This document shows positions 52,701-64,000 of a DNA stretch of 64,000 bases, one piece after another. The notes below the pieces were generated by a model. It saw nothing but the letters and a program-made list of their open reading frames with translations, did no database searches and was not told the DNA's origin. The DNA is taken from the NCBI GenBank assembly GCA_013398175.1, contig VZRZ01001237.1, positions 1-64,000 on the forward strand, written 5' to 3'. The stretch comes from Climacteris rufus. Taxonomy: Eukaryota; Chordata; Aves; Passeriformes; Climacteridae. A program made the position numbers and the translations under genes. The first letter of the stretch is position 1, and the number at the start of each line of letters is the position of its first letter.

Positions 52701-55700
52701 GTGACTGTTGCCCATCTCCAGCAACTCCCTCACTGACCACTGCTCTTTGAGTGCCTCCATTGCTTTTTTTCAGCTGTACTGAAAACTGAGTAAGGTGCTT
52801 GCCTGGCACTTCATTGAGTATTGGGGGAAGCCAGCTGCACATCACATATGATCTCTTACATGATTGTCCTTCACCAAGGAGAGAAAAAAGGGGCTAATGA
52901 TAAATAAACAGTTCATATTCCTTCTTTCTCTGTCCCAGTTCTAGTTTAGAACGACCTGTAACATATATCAGTTGTTGGTGATTTTTGAGGGCTCAAGGGC
53001 CAGTGGTTAGTGGAAAACAGCATATTCTAGGGATGTTCACTCTCCATGGACCCACACACAGGAAAATGAAGAAAAAAGCAGATTTGGAATGTAACCCCTC
53101 TGTTGGCCTTACATGCAGGATGGTTCTCCAGGCAGGACCTGTGCTTGACTTGTATTGTCATTATTCCCTGCTTACTGAGTCTGGCATATTATCCTTCACC
53201 ATTCCCTGAGAAATGTGCACATTTCACTTTGCTGTGTTATCTACAACGGCAGCACTGTCTTCTGGCTAAAGTAGGACATCTTGAGATCTAATTTTATGCT
53301 TCTCAATACCCAGATGAGCACTGTAGATTATGTTCAGCATATCTAAATCCATATGGTATAGCATTATGACACAACATCTCTGTTCAAAATTCCATTATAG
53401 TCTCATTATCTGCAATGATTTAATTTGACTAGTCCCTGTAAAAACGTATTCTTTGAGATAATTTTCCTTTTTCTGTTAGCCCTTCACACAGAAGAAATCC
53501 ATCCCATTGCTTTAAGGTCATATCATATCACATTGTATCATATTTCTTCCTGACAAATTAATTTAGAAACAATTTGCATTTGATTCCTATTTATTTTAAA
53601 ACATTCTTCCTGCAGTGTCTTTGCTGCTGCTGGTAGGCATTCTTGCAAGCAGAAGCTCCATTAAAAATACTTTTCCAATATCATCTTCATTTCCTGAAAT
53701 CCTCAAATTCCACTCTAGTTTCTAAAATGAAATATCCATTGACTAAAGTGTACAAAGCACTCATGCAGCTCTACCTGCAAATCCTTGCCTATAGAAAATA
53801 TCCACCAGTGTAGGAGACTAGAGCAGTTTCTATGAATTTTAACTTGGGTCTTGCTCACCTTTGACATGATGTAAAAAATGTTGATGTATGCAAATGCTAA
53901 TTGTATTTATTTTCTCATATATGTGAACAAGTCCCCACCAAGTCGAAGGGAGTATACCATGAATTCTTGTCATACAAGGCTGACTGCACCAGCCCCCTAT
54001 TATTTTGCACAGATGGTAGAATCAGGAAACATAAAAGTTTAGAAAGATTTTTATGTTTTGGTGGTACAGTGTAATTAGCTGTATCTAAACAAGAATTAAG
54101 AATAATGTAGGGTTCGAGAAATCTTGCTGTGGAATAGAATGACATACTAACTGAATTTACCTTTGATTAAATATCAATATAGAAAATAACCACATGCCAA
54201 CAGTGAATAACATTAAAAATAAAAACTGCAGCAGAACAAGAGAGCTGGCTGCAAGCTGGCCTTTCCACTAAGACGAACTGTGTCAAAGTGAAGCTGTTAG
54301 AATGATGCAAAACACAGTCACAAAGATCAATGTATTTCAAGGATGAGGAATACTGTCATGTGAATACCTCTTCAGTAGAATTTTTAAACACTAAAAGAGG
54401 AAATGAAAATGTCAGATGGAATGTAACAATGTTTAAATGTGACAGAATACTATCTCTCAGAAAATATCTGATGCAAAAAGAGATTAAAGATATGAGAGGA
54501 CATGGAATGAGAGAGGGCTTTGAGTTAGGTACAGCAAAAGCATGCTATCAGACATCAAAAGCTGAAAAAAAAGAAAAATGGTCTCTGGAAATGCAGTATT
54601 TTAAAAATAAAACATAAATAAAGCTCTCATATTTTCATGCCATATCTTTGGCTGTTGGACAGAAATATCAATGTGTTGTGTAGTCTAAGTCAAAGCGAAT
54701 GCATGTCAGTTCTTTGTCCAGCTTTTCCTTTTCATTTAAAGTTGGACACCTAGGAATGGGATCTGAATCACTAGATAACGTAGAAGCCTCGATAAAAGTC
54801 ACTAGAAGAAGAACTTTTATATTTTCAGCACTTGAGGATTTTTATGTGGAAGAAATAGAAGGAAAAAGATGCCATCTATTTCATTCCTCATTTACATATG
54901 TGGATATTCTAGAAAGTTACTGTTATTTTATGTGGAGAAGGGTGGAAAATGAACTTAGGAAAATGCAAGTATTGCAAGAATTTGTGAACTTTCCCTTGAT
55001 AAAAATGAAATGTACCTTATTCATTAGATGTTTATTTTGCTTTTGAATAGTTGGGATATTACTGCATGTTCTTTTTAATTACTACTGTGTCTTAGGGGAG
55101 CTGCAGCTCACTTGGTTTATGACAAAACTCTTTCTCTGGTCAGGACTTTGTGGCTGGATTGTGTCTACATCATCCCTGAATGATTTGGGTTTCTTTACCA
55201 GGGTAAAAATTGGATTAAAAAATTTGTGTAGGTTACAAAAGAATGAGAAAGCATAACTTTCTTAAAGCATAACTCAACTTTTAGAATACACAGTGAGGAC
55301 CTTGGTGCCCACTGTGGAACACCAAACAAACTGGCTTATATCAAAACATCATCCCAAAGTGAAATGTTATTTATTATGCTACAGCTCAAACAAGATGTTT
55401 AGACATTTCAAAATCCCTTTCTTATTTTTCATTTACTTTACTAAAGGGTTACTATCTTACTTTTCAGGCTAAATTAATGTGTTGAGAAGTTTTTAAAATA
55501 TTATTATATTAAATAAATACTATCGCAATTTCTAGTGGGATAAAATCCCAGTTTTTACCAGCTGCTAATGTCCCCTGGAAAGATTCAGGCTGATGAGGTT
55601 TGTGATGTCAAACAGCTGTAGATGAAATTACAAGAAATAATTCACAAAAATTAAATAATACAAATGTAAAACTACAAATCTGAGACAAGCACATAATTGT

Positions 55701-58700
55701 CATGGTATTATTTCATATGATTTTTATGTCATATTAAATACCATTAAATTGTCATACTACATAGTGAACTCAAAATAGGAACAAACTAATCACCAGACTT
55801 GTATTTCAGACAGTAATGGAATAAAACAACAGAGTTAGTAGGAACAGTTAGTAAGAACAAAGTTCTGCAGCTTTTCCTTTTTTTAAATGTTAAACTGATT
55901 AACTGAAAATAAGCTAATTTATTGAGTTCACCCTGCAATTTAAGGTGATCAATTCACAGATATTATACAATTGTAACCTCTTTTTGTGTGTATGAATTAT
56001 CTCAGTATAAACTGTGGAATTTCGAAGTGTACCTGTAATTAAATATATTTGCTGAACAACTCTAAATCTGCAGTTTATTTGCAAACGCTTTATATACAAG
56101 TTCAATATTTAAAATTCAAGCTGCTTGATGAGTTAAGTAGGCGCATGTTTCTATCTCAGAAGCTTGATTCTTCATATCAAAAATCTGATATGAATAACTC
56201 AGACTTTGCTTTTTGCAAGTATTCTTCACTAATACGCTCAGAATTCATCAAACATTATTGTTAGTACCTCTATTCAGCAGAATAGTTACAGAAAGTAAAC
56301 AACTCAGCTCAAATTACTGAAGTGTCTACGTACCTTTCCAGTGAAAGGAAACCTGGTTGATAAACAGAATCTAAGATCACAAAAGAAAAGATTATTTACT
56401 TACTCAGTCTTTCAAGGAAGAATGATATTAACACCCTTGCAATATGTGTAAATGCCTTAAATACATATGAGTAATATATGTTGATACTCTTACATATTTT
56501 TTTCTAACAAAACTAATTGTTTATCTAAATTTAAAATATAAAAGTAAAGTATATTTACTTGTGGAGCTCAACGTATTAGATTTATCTGCATTATTTTGAT
56601 CCCTAATTTGGAAGACACATTTTTCAGCCGCTAAGTTATATACTAATATGGAAAGCTGCTTACCCAAGCTTTTTTTTTCTGTACCTCAGAAAATACTAAC
56701 AAAACAGTTAAACCATTGTTTCAATGGGAATTGCAGTGTATACAGATGACAAATATATGGAGCTTATTCTCTTATATCTTCACTGTCTGAGTTGTTTTCA
56801 TTTTACTGGCAATCTTACAGAACTACAAAAGCCATGAAAACTCAATGCTAACTAAAAAGTGCAACCTCTATTACTTTAATATTTTTATACTGAGTATCAA
56901 GGCATTGTTTACATTAGATAATGAAATGGAGATGGGGCAGAAAACACACCTCTGAAAGACTTTCTACACAAAAGGATGAACACGTAGTTATTTTCACAAA
57001 GCATTAGAAAATACTGTGATATTTTATTATTAAAAATGCTGCTGAAAAGTTTATACATATGTGTCCAGCCATATATATCTTCTATCATTACTTAAGGCAA
57101 AAAAACAAAAATTGCAAAACAATAACAGAAGAAACCATTGAACCCTGTGTGCCTCTTAAGGACAAGAATATAAGCCTGGGAAAGTACTTTAGTTTTTCTT
57201 TTACAGTTTCAAAGTATATTTTGATATCATTATTATAGAATTCTATGAAGACCCTATAAATCTGTTCCCTCTATAAATCATACATCAGTCCAGATGTATC
57301 AAATTATTAAATCAACTTGATTGTAATTGCTTTTAAAAGCTAAAATCATTCACTTACAGGAACTTTTTTTACCCAAATGTCACAAGCCTGGCACAGTACT
57401 GTACATATTGCTAGCAGAAGACAATTGGAAGTACTAAACAAATACTGTAATTCACATTACAAACATACCCAACTGATTATGATGCCAAGCATCATTACCT
57501 TTTTTTTTTTTTTTTTTAACTTTTTTTTTAAACCTTTTTATAAGAGTTATGAATGGCTGCATCTCAGCTGAGGCATTACATAGCTGGTGGAAATGGCCTG
57601 GTATAGAGTCAGCATTAATCAATATTACGTGATGGATCAGTGAAGAAACCAAAACATTTTCTACTAGTTGTACTTTGGAGTTGCTGCTTCATCACATTCC
57701 AACCTGAGCTTCCCGGTCAGATTTATAGTGCATTTACTGCAGATAAAGGATTATATCAGCCACAGGTTGCATTTTTATCATGTCATTAACTTTTTATTTC
57801 TTTTCTCCAGAATTTGGTTTATTGCCTGCTACAACAAGGAGTTGTGCAGATGAACAGACCTCAGTGAATCACCTTGACTTTGATTTTATTTGTAGGGGTG
57901 ACTATTTCAAGGTATTTTATTAGAAAAAAAAAGTGTAGAATACAAGAAGAGGTACAAGGCATCTTGTGTTAATATTTATGGGACATATGATATCGATGCA
58001 GTTTAGTTGTGAATTAATAATAGAAAATACATCTGGGATAATCATGTTCAAGTGCAGACCAATTTGTTCAAAATCTTTGGTTACTATCTCTCGATGATGG
58101 AGCAACTTTCAAAGACAAAATATAAAGCTATCTTCATCTGCGAAAACTAATTTCTAGCTTTTCACATTCAAACCAGTTGTTTGAATCAAACTGCTAAGTT
58201 GATAGCTCTGTTTGGCCCCTACTTTTCTAGAGAAGAAAAGGCAGGAGGGAATAATCAGCTAATAATTTTGCCCTCCCTGAGAGTGATACTCTCTGGGTTT
58301 TTCAAATTTGATCAAATGCAGAACAGCTAATGATGTCTCTCTCCATGTTCACTGACTATGGGACTGCTGTGCAATGAATCAGTAAATAAGAATTTTCTGG
58401 CAGGTACACTCTCAAGTATGTAACAAGATACTGGGCTGAGAAGTTCTTTACACACACATCATTCTGAAAAGTTTGAAAAACCGCCAGCAAACCAGCCCTG
58501 CATTTCCCCACTTTAAAATTGTAGTTTTATTTTGTTAAGCAAAGCTAAGGAGGTGCTTTCTCAGCTGAGATTCCACTGCAACTGCTGGTGAATATAGAGC
58601 TAGTTTTCCTCAGAGAAGGCTGACCAAAACACAGGCTTTAGTTGCTTTTGTCAGGGCACAAAACTCTTCCTAATGTATCACAATAACCAAGAACTACAAA

Positions 58701-59439
58701 CTGGACTCCAAATATATATTATTGGATATTTCTTGGTTCAGTTCAACAAGCTTAAAATAGTAATTATTATCTTTTGTATTTTTTCTCTTTGTTTTCCAAT
58801 CCATTGCTGTGTTGCAATTTAACAAAGGCTAACACAAAATTAAATTATAGAAAAAATGTTTCAGAAAAGAACAACAATCTCCTATGAATACTTTAACATG
58901 CACTAGTGTAACCTGTAAGAGAAAAAACGCAGGTCACACAGACAACTGTATCCTCTGCATGACACCATGGCCTCATATAAATGAAACATGTTAGAAAAAA
59001 CTCATGGTTTTTGTTAACCACTAGTAATTAAGAAGAAATTCCTCCTTTGGTCTTGGAGGAAACAGAGGTCATATGACTAATGTATATACACATAGGTCAC
59101 AATCGAATGCACAATCTTTCTAAAAGCTCTTTTCAAACTGAAAACATCAATAAAAGCTGCTTCTTTTTCTGTTTGTTTTTAAACTCACAGCTATGTACAT
59201 TTTTACAAAGTTTCTTTAAATATAGTTCAGGCTGGCAAGTCATCTCTTTGCACAGAACTATACGTATTTTACTGCATAGTCAGTCCTCCTCTTTTTTTTT
59301 CATTTTTGTTTTTAATAATAAAATTCTATTTTCCCCATCTGGATTACAGCTTCATATGCTGGGTAAAAGCCCATGGTGATGTCTTTGTTTTATCAACGGC
59401 CATTCATGGTATGGCACATAAAGAATCTTTTTTAATAAT
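49731..59439. other. Downstream flank of NLGN4, no second gene recognised
   Basis: AT-rich. The rightmost part may include distal NLGN4 3' UTR, because further minus-strand polyadenylation signals (complement TTTATT) occur at 58526-58531, 57916-57921, 57885-57890 and 57793-57798. A T-run lies at 57501-57518. Adjacent plus-strand open frames at 54330-54617 and 54699-55046 resemble no known protein. Confidence 0.5.
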
Positions 59440-59865
59440 TTTATTTATTAAAAAAAAAAAAAACAAAATAAAACAAAACACCTGTACAGTCACTGGCTCT
59501 TTGTTCCAGAAGACTCTGCTTTGCTTGTTACACTTAAAACACCATTTTAAATTACTCCTTCCGGCCTCAACTTTCAATCAAAGTGGCTGAGATCTTAAAG
59601 CAGTATCGCAACAGCAATGTACACTTTTCACATTTCACAGGGTTTGTAGGTGATCTTGAATATCAGTGAGTTTTTGTGGGAAGGATCAGTAAGAAAATAA
59701 TGACTGTCCTTCTCTATTTGTTTTTACTTTAGATTTTGATTTTGATAAGGTGTTCAATGGATGGTATGTAATTTTTTCCTCTTCTTTTTTTTTTTAATTT
59801 TCTTTTTTTTTTTCTTTTTTTCTTTCTTCCAAGTGGCTTGTGAGAGTAGATGGGGAAGGGCTGAG
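59440..59865 (-). other. NLGN4: NLGN4 3' UTR, at least the proximal part
   Basis: This is the sequence directly after the NLGN4 stop codon. The first 100 bases are strongly A-rich on the sense strand (T-rich here, 59770-59832). The nearest polyadenylation signal is a double AATAAATAAA (complement at 59440-59449), 417 bases past the stop, but an A-run lies immediately on its 5' side and no clear GU-rich element follows. The mammalian 3' UTR is longer, so a more distal signal is possible. The end is not determined. Confidence 0.45.
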
Positions 59866-60715
59866 CTATACCCTAGTGGTTGAATGTCCATGGGGCAAAT
59901 TTGTACTGTTTTGTCCTCCACTGAAGGTGTTGAAAGTATGCAAAGGCTGCATTCCCGTTAATGTATTTGGAATCATGGTTATGGTGTTGGGTGTCATGAG
60001 CGGGATGTCATCTGGAGACCTTCTCAAAGTGAGTGTGTAGTCAGGTGGACAGGTGAGTCTCAGTGTGTCATGGGCCTGCAGCGATTCACACTCGTGGTCA
60101 TGTTCTAGCTGCTTCATCTGCAAGGACATGATCTCTTCGTTTTGTATGTGTGCTATATCATTGGTGGTGTTCCTCTGCGGGCTGGGGCGCCTGTGAGTCT
60201 CGTGACGCCGCTTGTCCTTCTTGTAATATAATGCAGCAAAAGCTAAAATATTGAGGAACAGCAAGGATGCCCCCACAGCAATGGTGACACTCAACTCCGT
60301 GGAGTAATCTCGCTTGTTTTCTATCAGAACTGTTGTATCCTCAGGAGCTGTTTTATGGGTGTCTTTTGAATGTTTGGGATTGTTGGCAGGTGTCATTGCT
60401 GGGCGTTTGGTGGCTGGCCACAATTTACCAGGAGAACGTCGCGTCACATAAGGAAATGAGGTCATGTCGGGAGGGGGGACTTTAGTTGTTGTGGAAACGT
60501 ACTGAAATATTTCATTCAGGTTATGAAGGTGTGGTACGAGTTCCAACCAGAAAGCAACTTTTGTTGCTCGGTAGTGATCGCGAACTCGGGGTTTCAGGCC
60601 AATATGTAAATAAAGTTGGTCTTTAGGATTGTATTTGGACCACGCCACTTCTTCAAAACGGTTGGGTTTTGTGTGGATGAACTTTGTGTCCTGTGGAACA
60701 GGCTGGTTTGGATCT
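59866..60715 (-). CDS. NLGN4: Neuroligin-4, terminal coding exon
   Basis: Neuroligin-4 is a postsynaptic adhesion protein that binds presynaptic neurexins. This exon begins with the last base of a split codon and encodes 282 residues plus a TAG stop at 59866-59868. Residues 1-72 finish the extracellular cholinesterase-like domain (DPNQPVPQD, then LVPHLHNLNEIFQY). Residues 73-138 form a Thr/Pro-rich stalk, expected to be O-glycosylated. Residues 141-164 are the membrane helix (LSVTIAVGASLLFLNILAFA), followed by a KKDKRR stop-transfer. In the cytoplasmic tail, PPDYTLTLRRSPDDIPLM (223-240) is the gephyrin-binding region and the final TTRV is the class I PDZ ligand for PSD-95-type scaffolds. The tail is nearly identical to mammalian NLGN4X as I remember it. 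The upstream exons with the signal peptide and most of the esterase-like domain lie beyond the right edge. The frame is intact. Confidence 0.97.
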
Positions 60716-60735
60716 CTAAAAAAATGAAAACAGAC
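60716..60735 (-). promoter_or_regulatory. NLGN4: Splice acceptor of the last NLGN4 intron
   Basis: On the minus strand the intron ends in CTGTTTTCATTTTTTTAG, a long pyrimidine tract with AG at 60717-60716. Cutting here leaves A GAT CCA, so a preceding exon ending in GG gives Gly-Asp-Pro, the neuroligin sequence at this junction. A second AG two bases on would break the frame. Confidence 0.85.
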
Positions 60736-62416
60736 AATATTATAGTCATTAACCGCCTCACAAAATAAACCCAAAAAAACAAACAAACAAAACAAAGGCA
60801 AAAAATCCAAACTGTCTCAATCCTATAGTTAATAGTTTATACAATACCTACAGTAACCTAAAAGCAGAAGCTAACTGAACAGTTGTTAATAAATAATCAA
60901 AAGAAAATTACTGTACAGTGCATCTCAGATAGTATTATTATTTTTTTTTTAACATGAAAATGGAGACAGCATAGTGTTTCAGCCCCCAAAAGATCATCTG
61001 AAATTCTGTGATTCAGTATCCTACTCCAAGGAGTATGTCTTGGAGACATACTGTCCTAGGAACTAACTACCTCTCCCCAAACTAAAGGTGAAGGTTCAAC
61101 TCTTCTCAAGGTCTGACACTAACTTTCTCATTTAAGGTACCACTACTTCCACTGCTGTAAGTAGTAAATACAGGCATCTGATCACTATGGCAATATTGGA
61201 AGTCCATGAGAATGAACAAAATTATACTAGCTATGTATATTACAAGAAAAAAAATCCTTTACAGGGCTAATACATGTAACTGGAAACAATTTTTATTTGT
61301 GTTCCTTTATTGAGCTATTAGTCCTCCTTCATTTGAATATCTACTTGGGGAAAAATGTTTAAACAACCTTGATGTTACAAATCTATCCATCATTTCCACT
61401 AGCAGATGACTATTTGAAAGTTTCATGTGATCATTGCTACGAAGTACGCTGTTTGGTGGCCAAAGGACAGTGAGCTTTAATTGTTTTCCCTTTTTATAGA
61501 GATGAGAAATATATTAGCTGAGATCAACAAGTTTTATACTACTTACAGAGGTAAAGATAACAGTAGTACTGAAGTCAGAGCTAATTCAAAATTGGTAAGA
61601 CAAATATTTAATTGAAATTATGGGTTTTCCATATTTTATTTGTTTTTTTCTTACACATTCAGAACAAAGACAAATCAATATCACAAAGAGCATTTAAATA
61701 TTGTTAATGTATGCATATTCTTATAATTTTAGTACACTTTAAATAAATAGCATGAAAAAATACAGAAATTTAAAACTAATAATAGTAAGTTTAATAGTCT
61801 GTTGTGCATGAGTCTGAATCTTCCTTTCTAACAAAGAGTACTCTCTGGGATTTTGTGATATATTATGTTGAGACTATATTATTTCCTGTGCATTACTCGG
61901 AGAACTTTCCACTCTCCTTTTCATTCATTCATATGCATTAGATTATTTCCTGTAAAAACAATTCTTATATTTTCCTTTTCGTCCAATGTACAGCTATGTA
62001 TATTCTGGGAATATCAAACTCCACCACTACAGACCTTAGTTTTTTCTTTTTCTATTTTCAAAAGCCCATGAACTTGGTAGCCTACTTTAGCATTCTTTTA
62101 CCATGCATAAAGAGCTATTTTTAGTTCTTAAATGAAAGAAGTAATTGGACTTTATTATTCTTATGATTCCTGTATTCTGCTGTTTACCTGAGAGAATTTA
62201 TCTTACCTTTTCTTTGAGAGAAAAGAAGAATTATTTTTCTATATAATTTTGGTATTTTGGCTTTTATGCTTGTGGGCTTAGTATTTGGGGTTTTGGGGGT
62301 TCTTTAGTGTGCTGAAGTTTGGTTGTATTTTTTTTTAAATATTGAAATGTATCTAATCTTTTCCATCTCAATTAGATATAAAAAAATATAAACTAAGGGT
62401 TCTAAAACTATTAGCA

Positions 62417-62587
62417 CTTTCTCTTTCTTTCTCTTTCTCTTTCTCTTTCTCTTTCTCTTTCTCTTTCTCTTTCTCTTTCTCTTTCTCTTTCTCTTTCTCT
62501 TTCTCTTTCTCTTTCTCTTTCTCTTTCTCTTTCTCTTTCTCTTTCTCTTTCTCTTTCTCTTTCTCTTTCTCTTTCTTTCTTTCTTTC

Positions 62588-62638
<51 letters not shown>
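62417..62638 (+). repeat. (CTCTTT)n / (CTTT)n microsatellite
   Basis: 222 bp of pure polypyrimidine: mostly the hexamer CTCTTT to about 62570, changing to the tetramer CTTT to 62638. On the NLGN4 sense strand it is polypurine. Confidence 0.97.
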
Positions 62639-63270
62639 GTTAAATTTTATACAGTAACGGTAACCAAATTGAGAAAATGGTAATTACTTGGTAATTGTTC
62701 ATCCCATTTCAAACTAGAGGAGTAATATTCCCTTCCAAACAGTACCAAAACAGATGCATGCTTCTACTTTGAGGGACTCGAATATGCATTAAAGAAAGAA
62801 ATAAAGTTTTTTCTTTTATTGTTAAAGAATAGACTGAAATACTTGAAAAATCTAAAGACAAAGATATTGGCCCAAATTAATATATCTATTTTTACAGAAT
62901 TTTGGGTTTCAATACATAAATTCTAAAGCAAATTAAAAATCAACAAGTTTATCAAAATGCAAATGATTTTTCTTCTCAGAAACTCCAAATACTCAAGTGT
63001 TCTGGCACAAAATCTTGTGGTTTTCCCCCTTGTTGTTCTGATTCACAGCACAAAAGAGTCTGGGAATGGTCTTAGAGAAAACTGATTCCTTCAGTTAGCT
63101 CTTGCAAATGAGTTGCTGTTGATATACAATACAGGAGATGAAGAAGTTAACCACTCATTTTGAAAAGCAGCTAAGTTGGACATGTACTTTTAAAATTTTT
63201 TATGGTCCTACAAAAATTACAGCAGATGATTATTTTAGCAAATAAAATCTTTTTAAATTAGCATTCTCAC

Positions 63271-63311
63271 TGTGGTCCCTTCCAACCTTATCCATTCAGT
63301 ATCCTGTGATA
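63271..63311 (+). mobile_element. CR1 3'-tail fragment in the NLGN4 intron
   Basis: TGGTCCCTTCCAACCTTATC at 63282-63301 or thereabouts, followed by CATTCAGTATCCTGTGATAC, matches the CR1 3' end with a decayed octamer tail. Only about 40 bp remain. Confidence 0.5.
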
Positions 63312-64000
63312 CCCTTCCCCTACAAAAAGCCTACAAAACAAGTAAATATCAGCCTCCCTTGCCCCTTCTTCCATCCTCTACCTCCATCTGTCATTTTAAC
63401 TATATTTATTAGGAACAGCCAATTATGCTGCCACCTCCTCCAAACACAAGAGAGAAAATAACATTACACAAGGCTATGCTTGTATTTGAGTATTTGTTTA
63501 CACAGATGTGTGTGGGCATGAAGTTGTCCATTGAAACAAGAAACAAAACAAAAAAAAAAAACAGCTAGCCCTAAAGATTAGTCATTTATTTGCTAAGGAT
63601 ATCCAAGCTCTACCATTGACATCAACTCTAGGGTTGATCACTTAAAAAAATGAAAAAATGGTCTGAATATTCTCTCTGAATTTGGAGGATAGGTATCAAA
63701 ATGAATTATTTTTTTTTTACAAGAAAGGGGAATAACTAAGTCCAGTCCTAAACAGAGGATCTACTAATGGCCTTGGATCTTGATGATCATTTACCAAAAA
63801 TATTCAGTAGTATAAACAAAAGAATTTTTACTTTCCTTGGCCATCCTGCTATGTACACTGCAGAAAATCAATAAAATCATAACATTACAACTTATGACTA
63901 GCTAAGTTTTTTGTTCTTGAGTAGCTGGGCAGCTTATCCTACAAGGAACAATTTTTCTCTTTTATTGGTAGGCATAAAACATAGCAGTACAGGCAATCAT

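Larger units (their letters stand above)
60716..64000 (-). other. NLGN4: Last intron of NLGN4 (partial)
   Basis: No neuroligin coding sequence is found between the acceptor and the window end, so the preceding exon and its donor lie outside. The intron holds the CTCTTT/CTTT array at 62417-62638 and a short CR1 tail at 63271-63311. The remainder is AT-rich with no recognised element. Confidence 0.85.

Noticed and set aside
54330..55046. Two neighbouring plus-strand open frames of 95 and 115 codons
   Set aside because: No recognisable domain, different frames, no splice or promoter evidence; compatible with chance.
60716..60810. Upstream extension of the NLGN4 open frame by about 32 codons
   Set aside because: It lies beyond a good splice acceptor, is Phe/Leu-rich from the pyrimidine tract and is not part of neuroligin.
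60990..61016. AATTCTGTGATTCAGTATCC as another CR1 tail
   Set aside because: Too short and lacks the preceding CR1 sequence.
1..64000. CRISPR arrays, tRNA or rRNA genes, bacterial operons or mobile gene cassettes
   Set aside because: No spaced palindromic repeats, cloverleaf sequences or compact gene clusters were seen; the DNA is vertebrate.

Overview
This is vertebrate, almost certainly avian, nuclear DNA. It is AT-rich with very low gene density, and it holds 5'-truncated CR1 LINE copies, solo LTRs of endogenous retroviruses, long microsatellites and two assembly N stretches (one base at 27952; 38 bases at 31219-31256). The only confident protein-coding sequence is the terminal coding exon of neuroligin-4 (NLGN4, the orthologue of mammalian NLGN4X) on the minus strand at 59866-60715. 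The gene therefore enters from the right edge. The window carries 3.3 kb of its last intron (60716-64000), the last coding exon, the 3' UTR, and more than 55 kb of downstream gene desert. In birds NLGN4 is autosomal, on the chromosome-1 block corresponding to the short arm of human X (established knowledge, not visible here).

Layout. 1-892: an old ERVL-like LTR fragment (minus), split by a younger solo LTR (214-855) with a 6-bp target-site duplication. 893-6829: desert with small repeats. 6830-7309: another ERVL-like LTR (minus). 7439-7948: an unassigned open frame (minus). 9800-10374: solo LTR (plus) with TSD CAAAAG. 18184-19937: a CR1 LINE (minus), interrupted by a solo LTR (19311-19875, minus, TSD GGAGAC) of the same family as the 9800-10374 copy. 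21777-22560: microsatellite, hairpin and a weak LTR-like segment. 27950-28395: ERVL-like LTR (plus) with an intact cAMP-response element and TATA box. 31137-31334: GGAA array with an N gap. 33040-42800: desert with one complex small duplication and one possible ancient repeat relic. 42801-42854 and 63271-63311: short CR1 3' tails. 43296-43640: A-rich blocks. 49677-49730: an 18-bp minisatellite. 59866 to 64000: NLGN4.

The NLGN4 exon encodes the end of the extracellular cholinesterase-like domain, the stalk, the single membrane segment and the whole cytoplasmic tail, including the gephyrin-binding region and the C-terminal PDZ ligand. It thus carries the postsynaptic anchoring half of the protein. 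No operon-like or cooperating gene set exists here, and I found no convincing previously undescribed system. The most informative non-genic content is two nested insertions whose target-site duplications can be read directly, and two unassigned open frames that look somewhat protein-like. No tRNA, rRNA, CRISPR or bacterial-type feature was seen.
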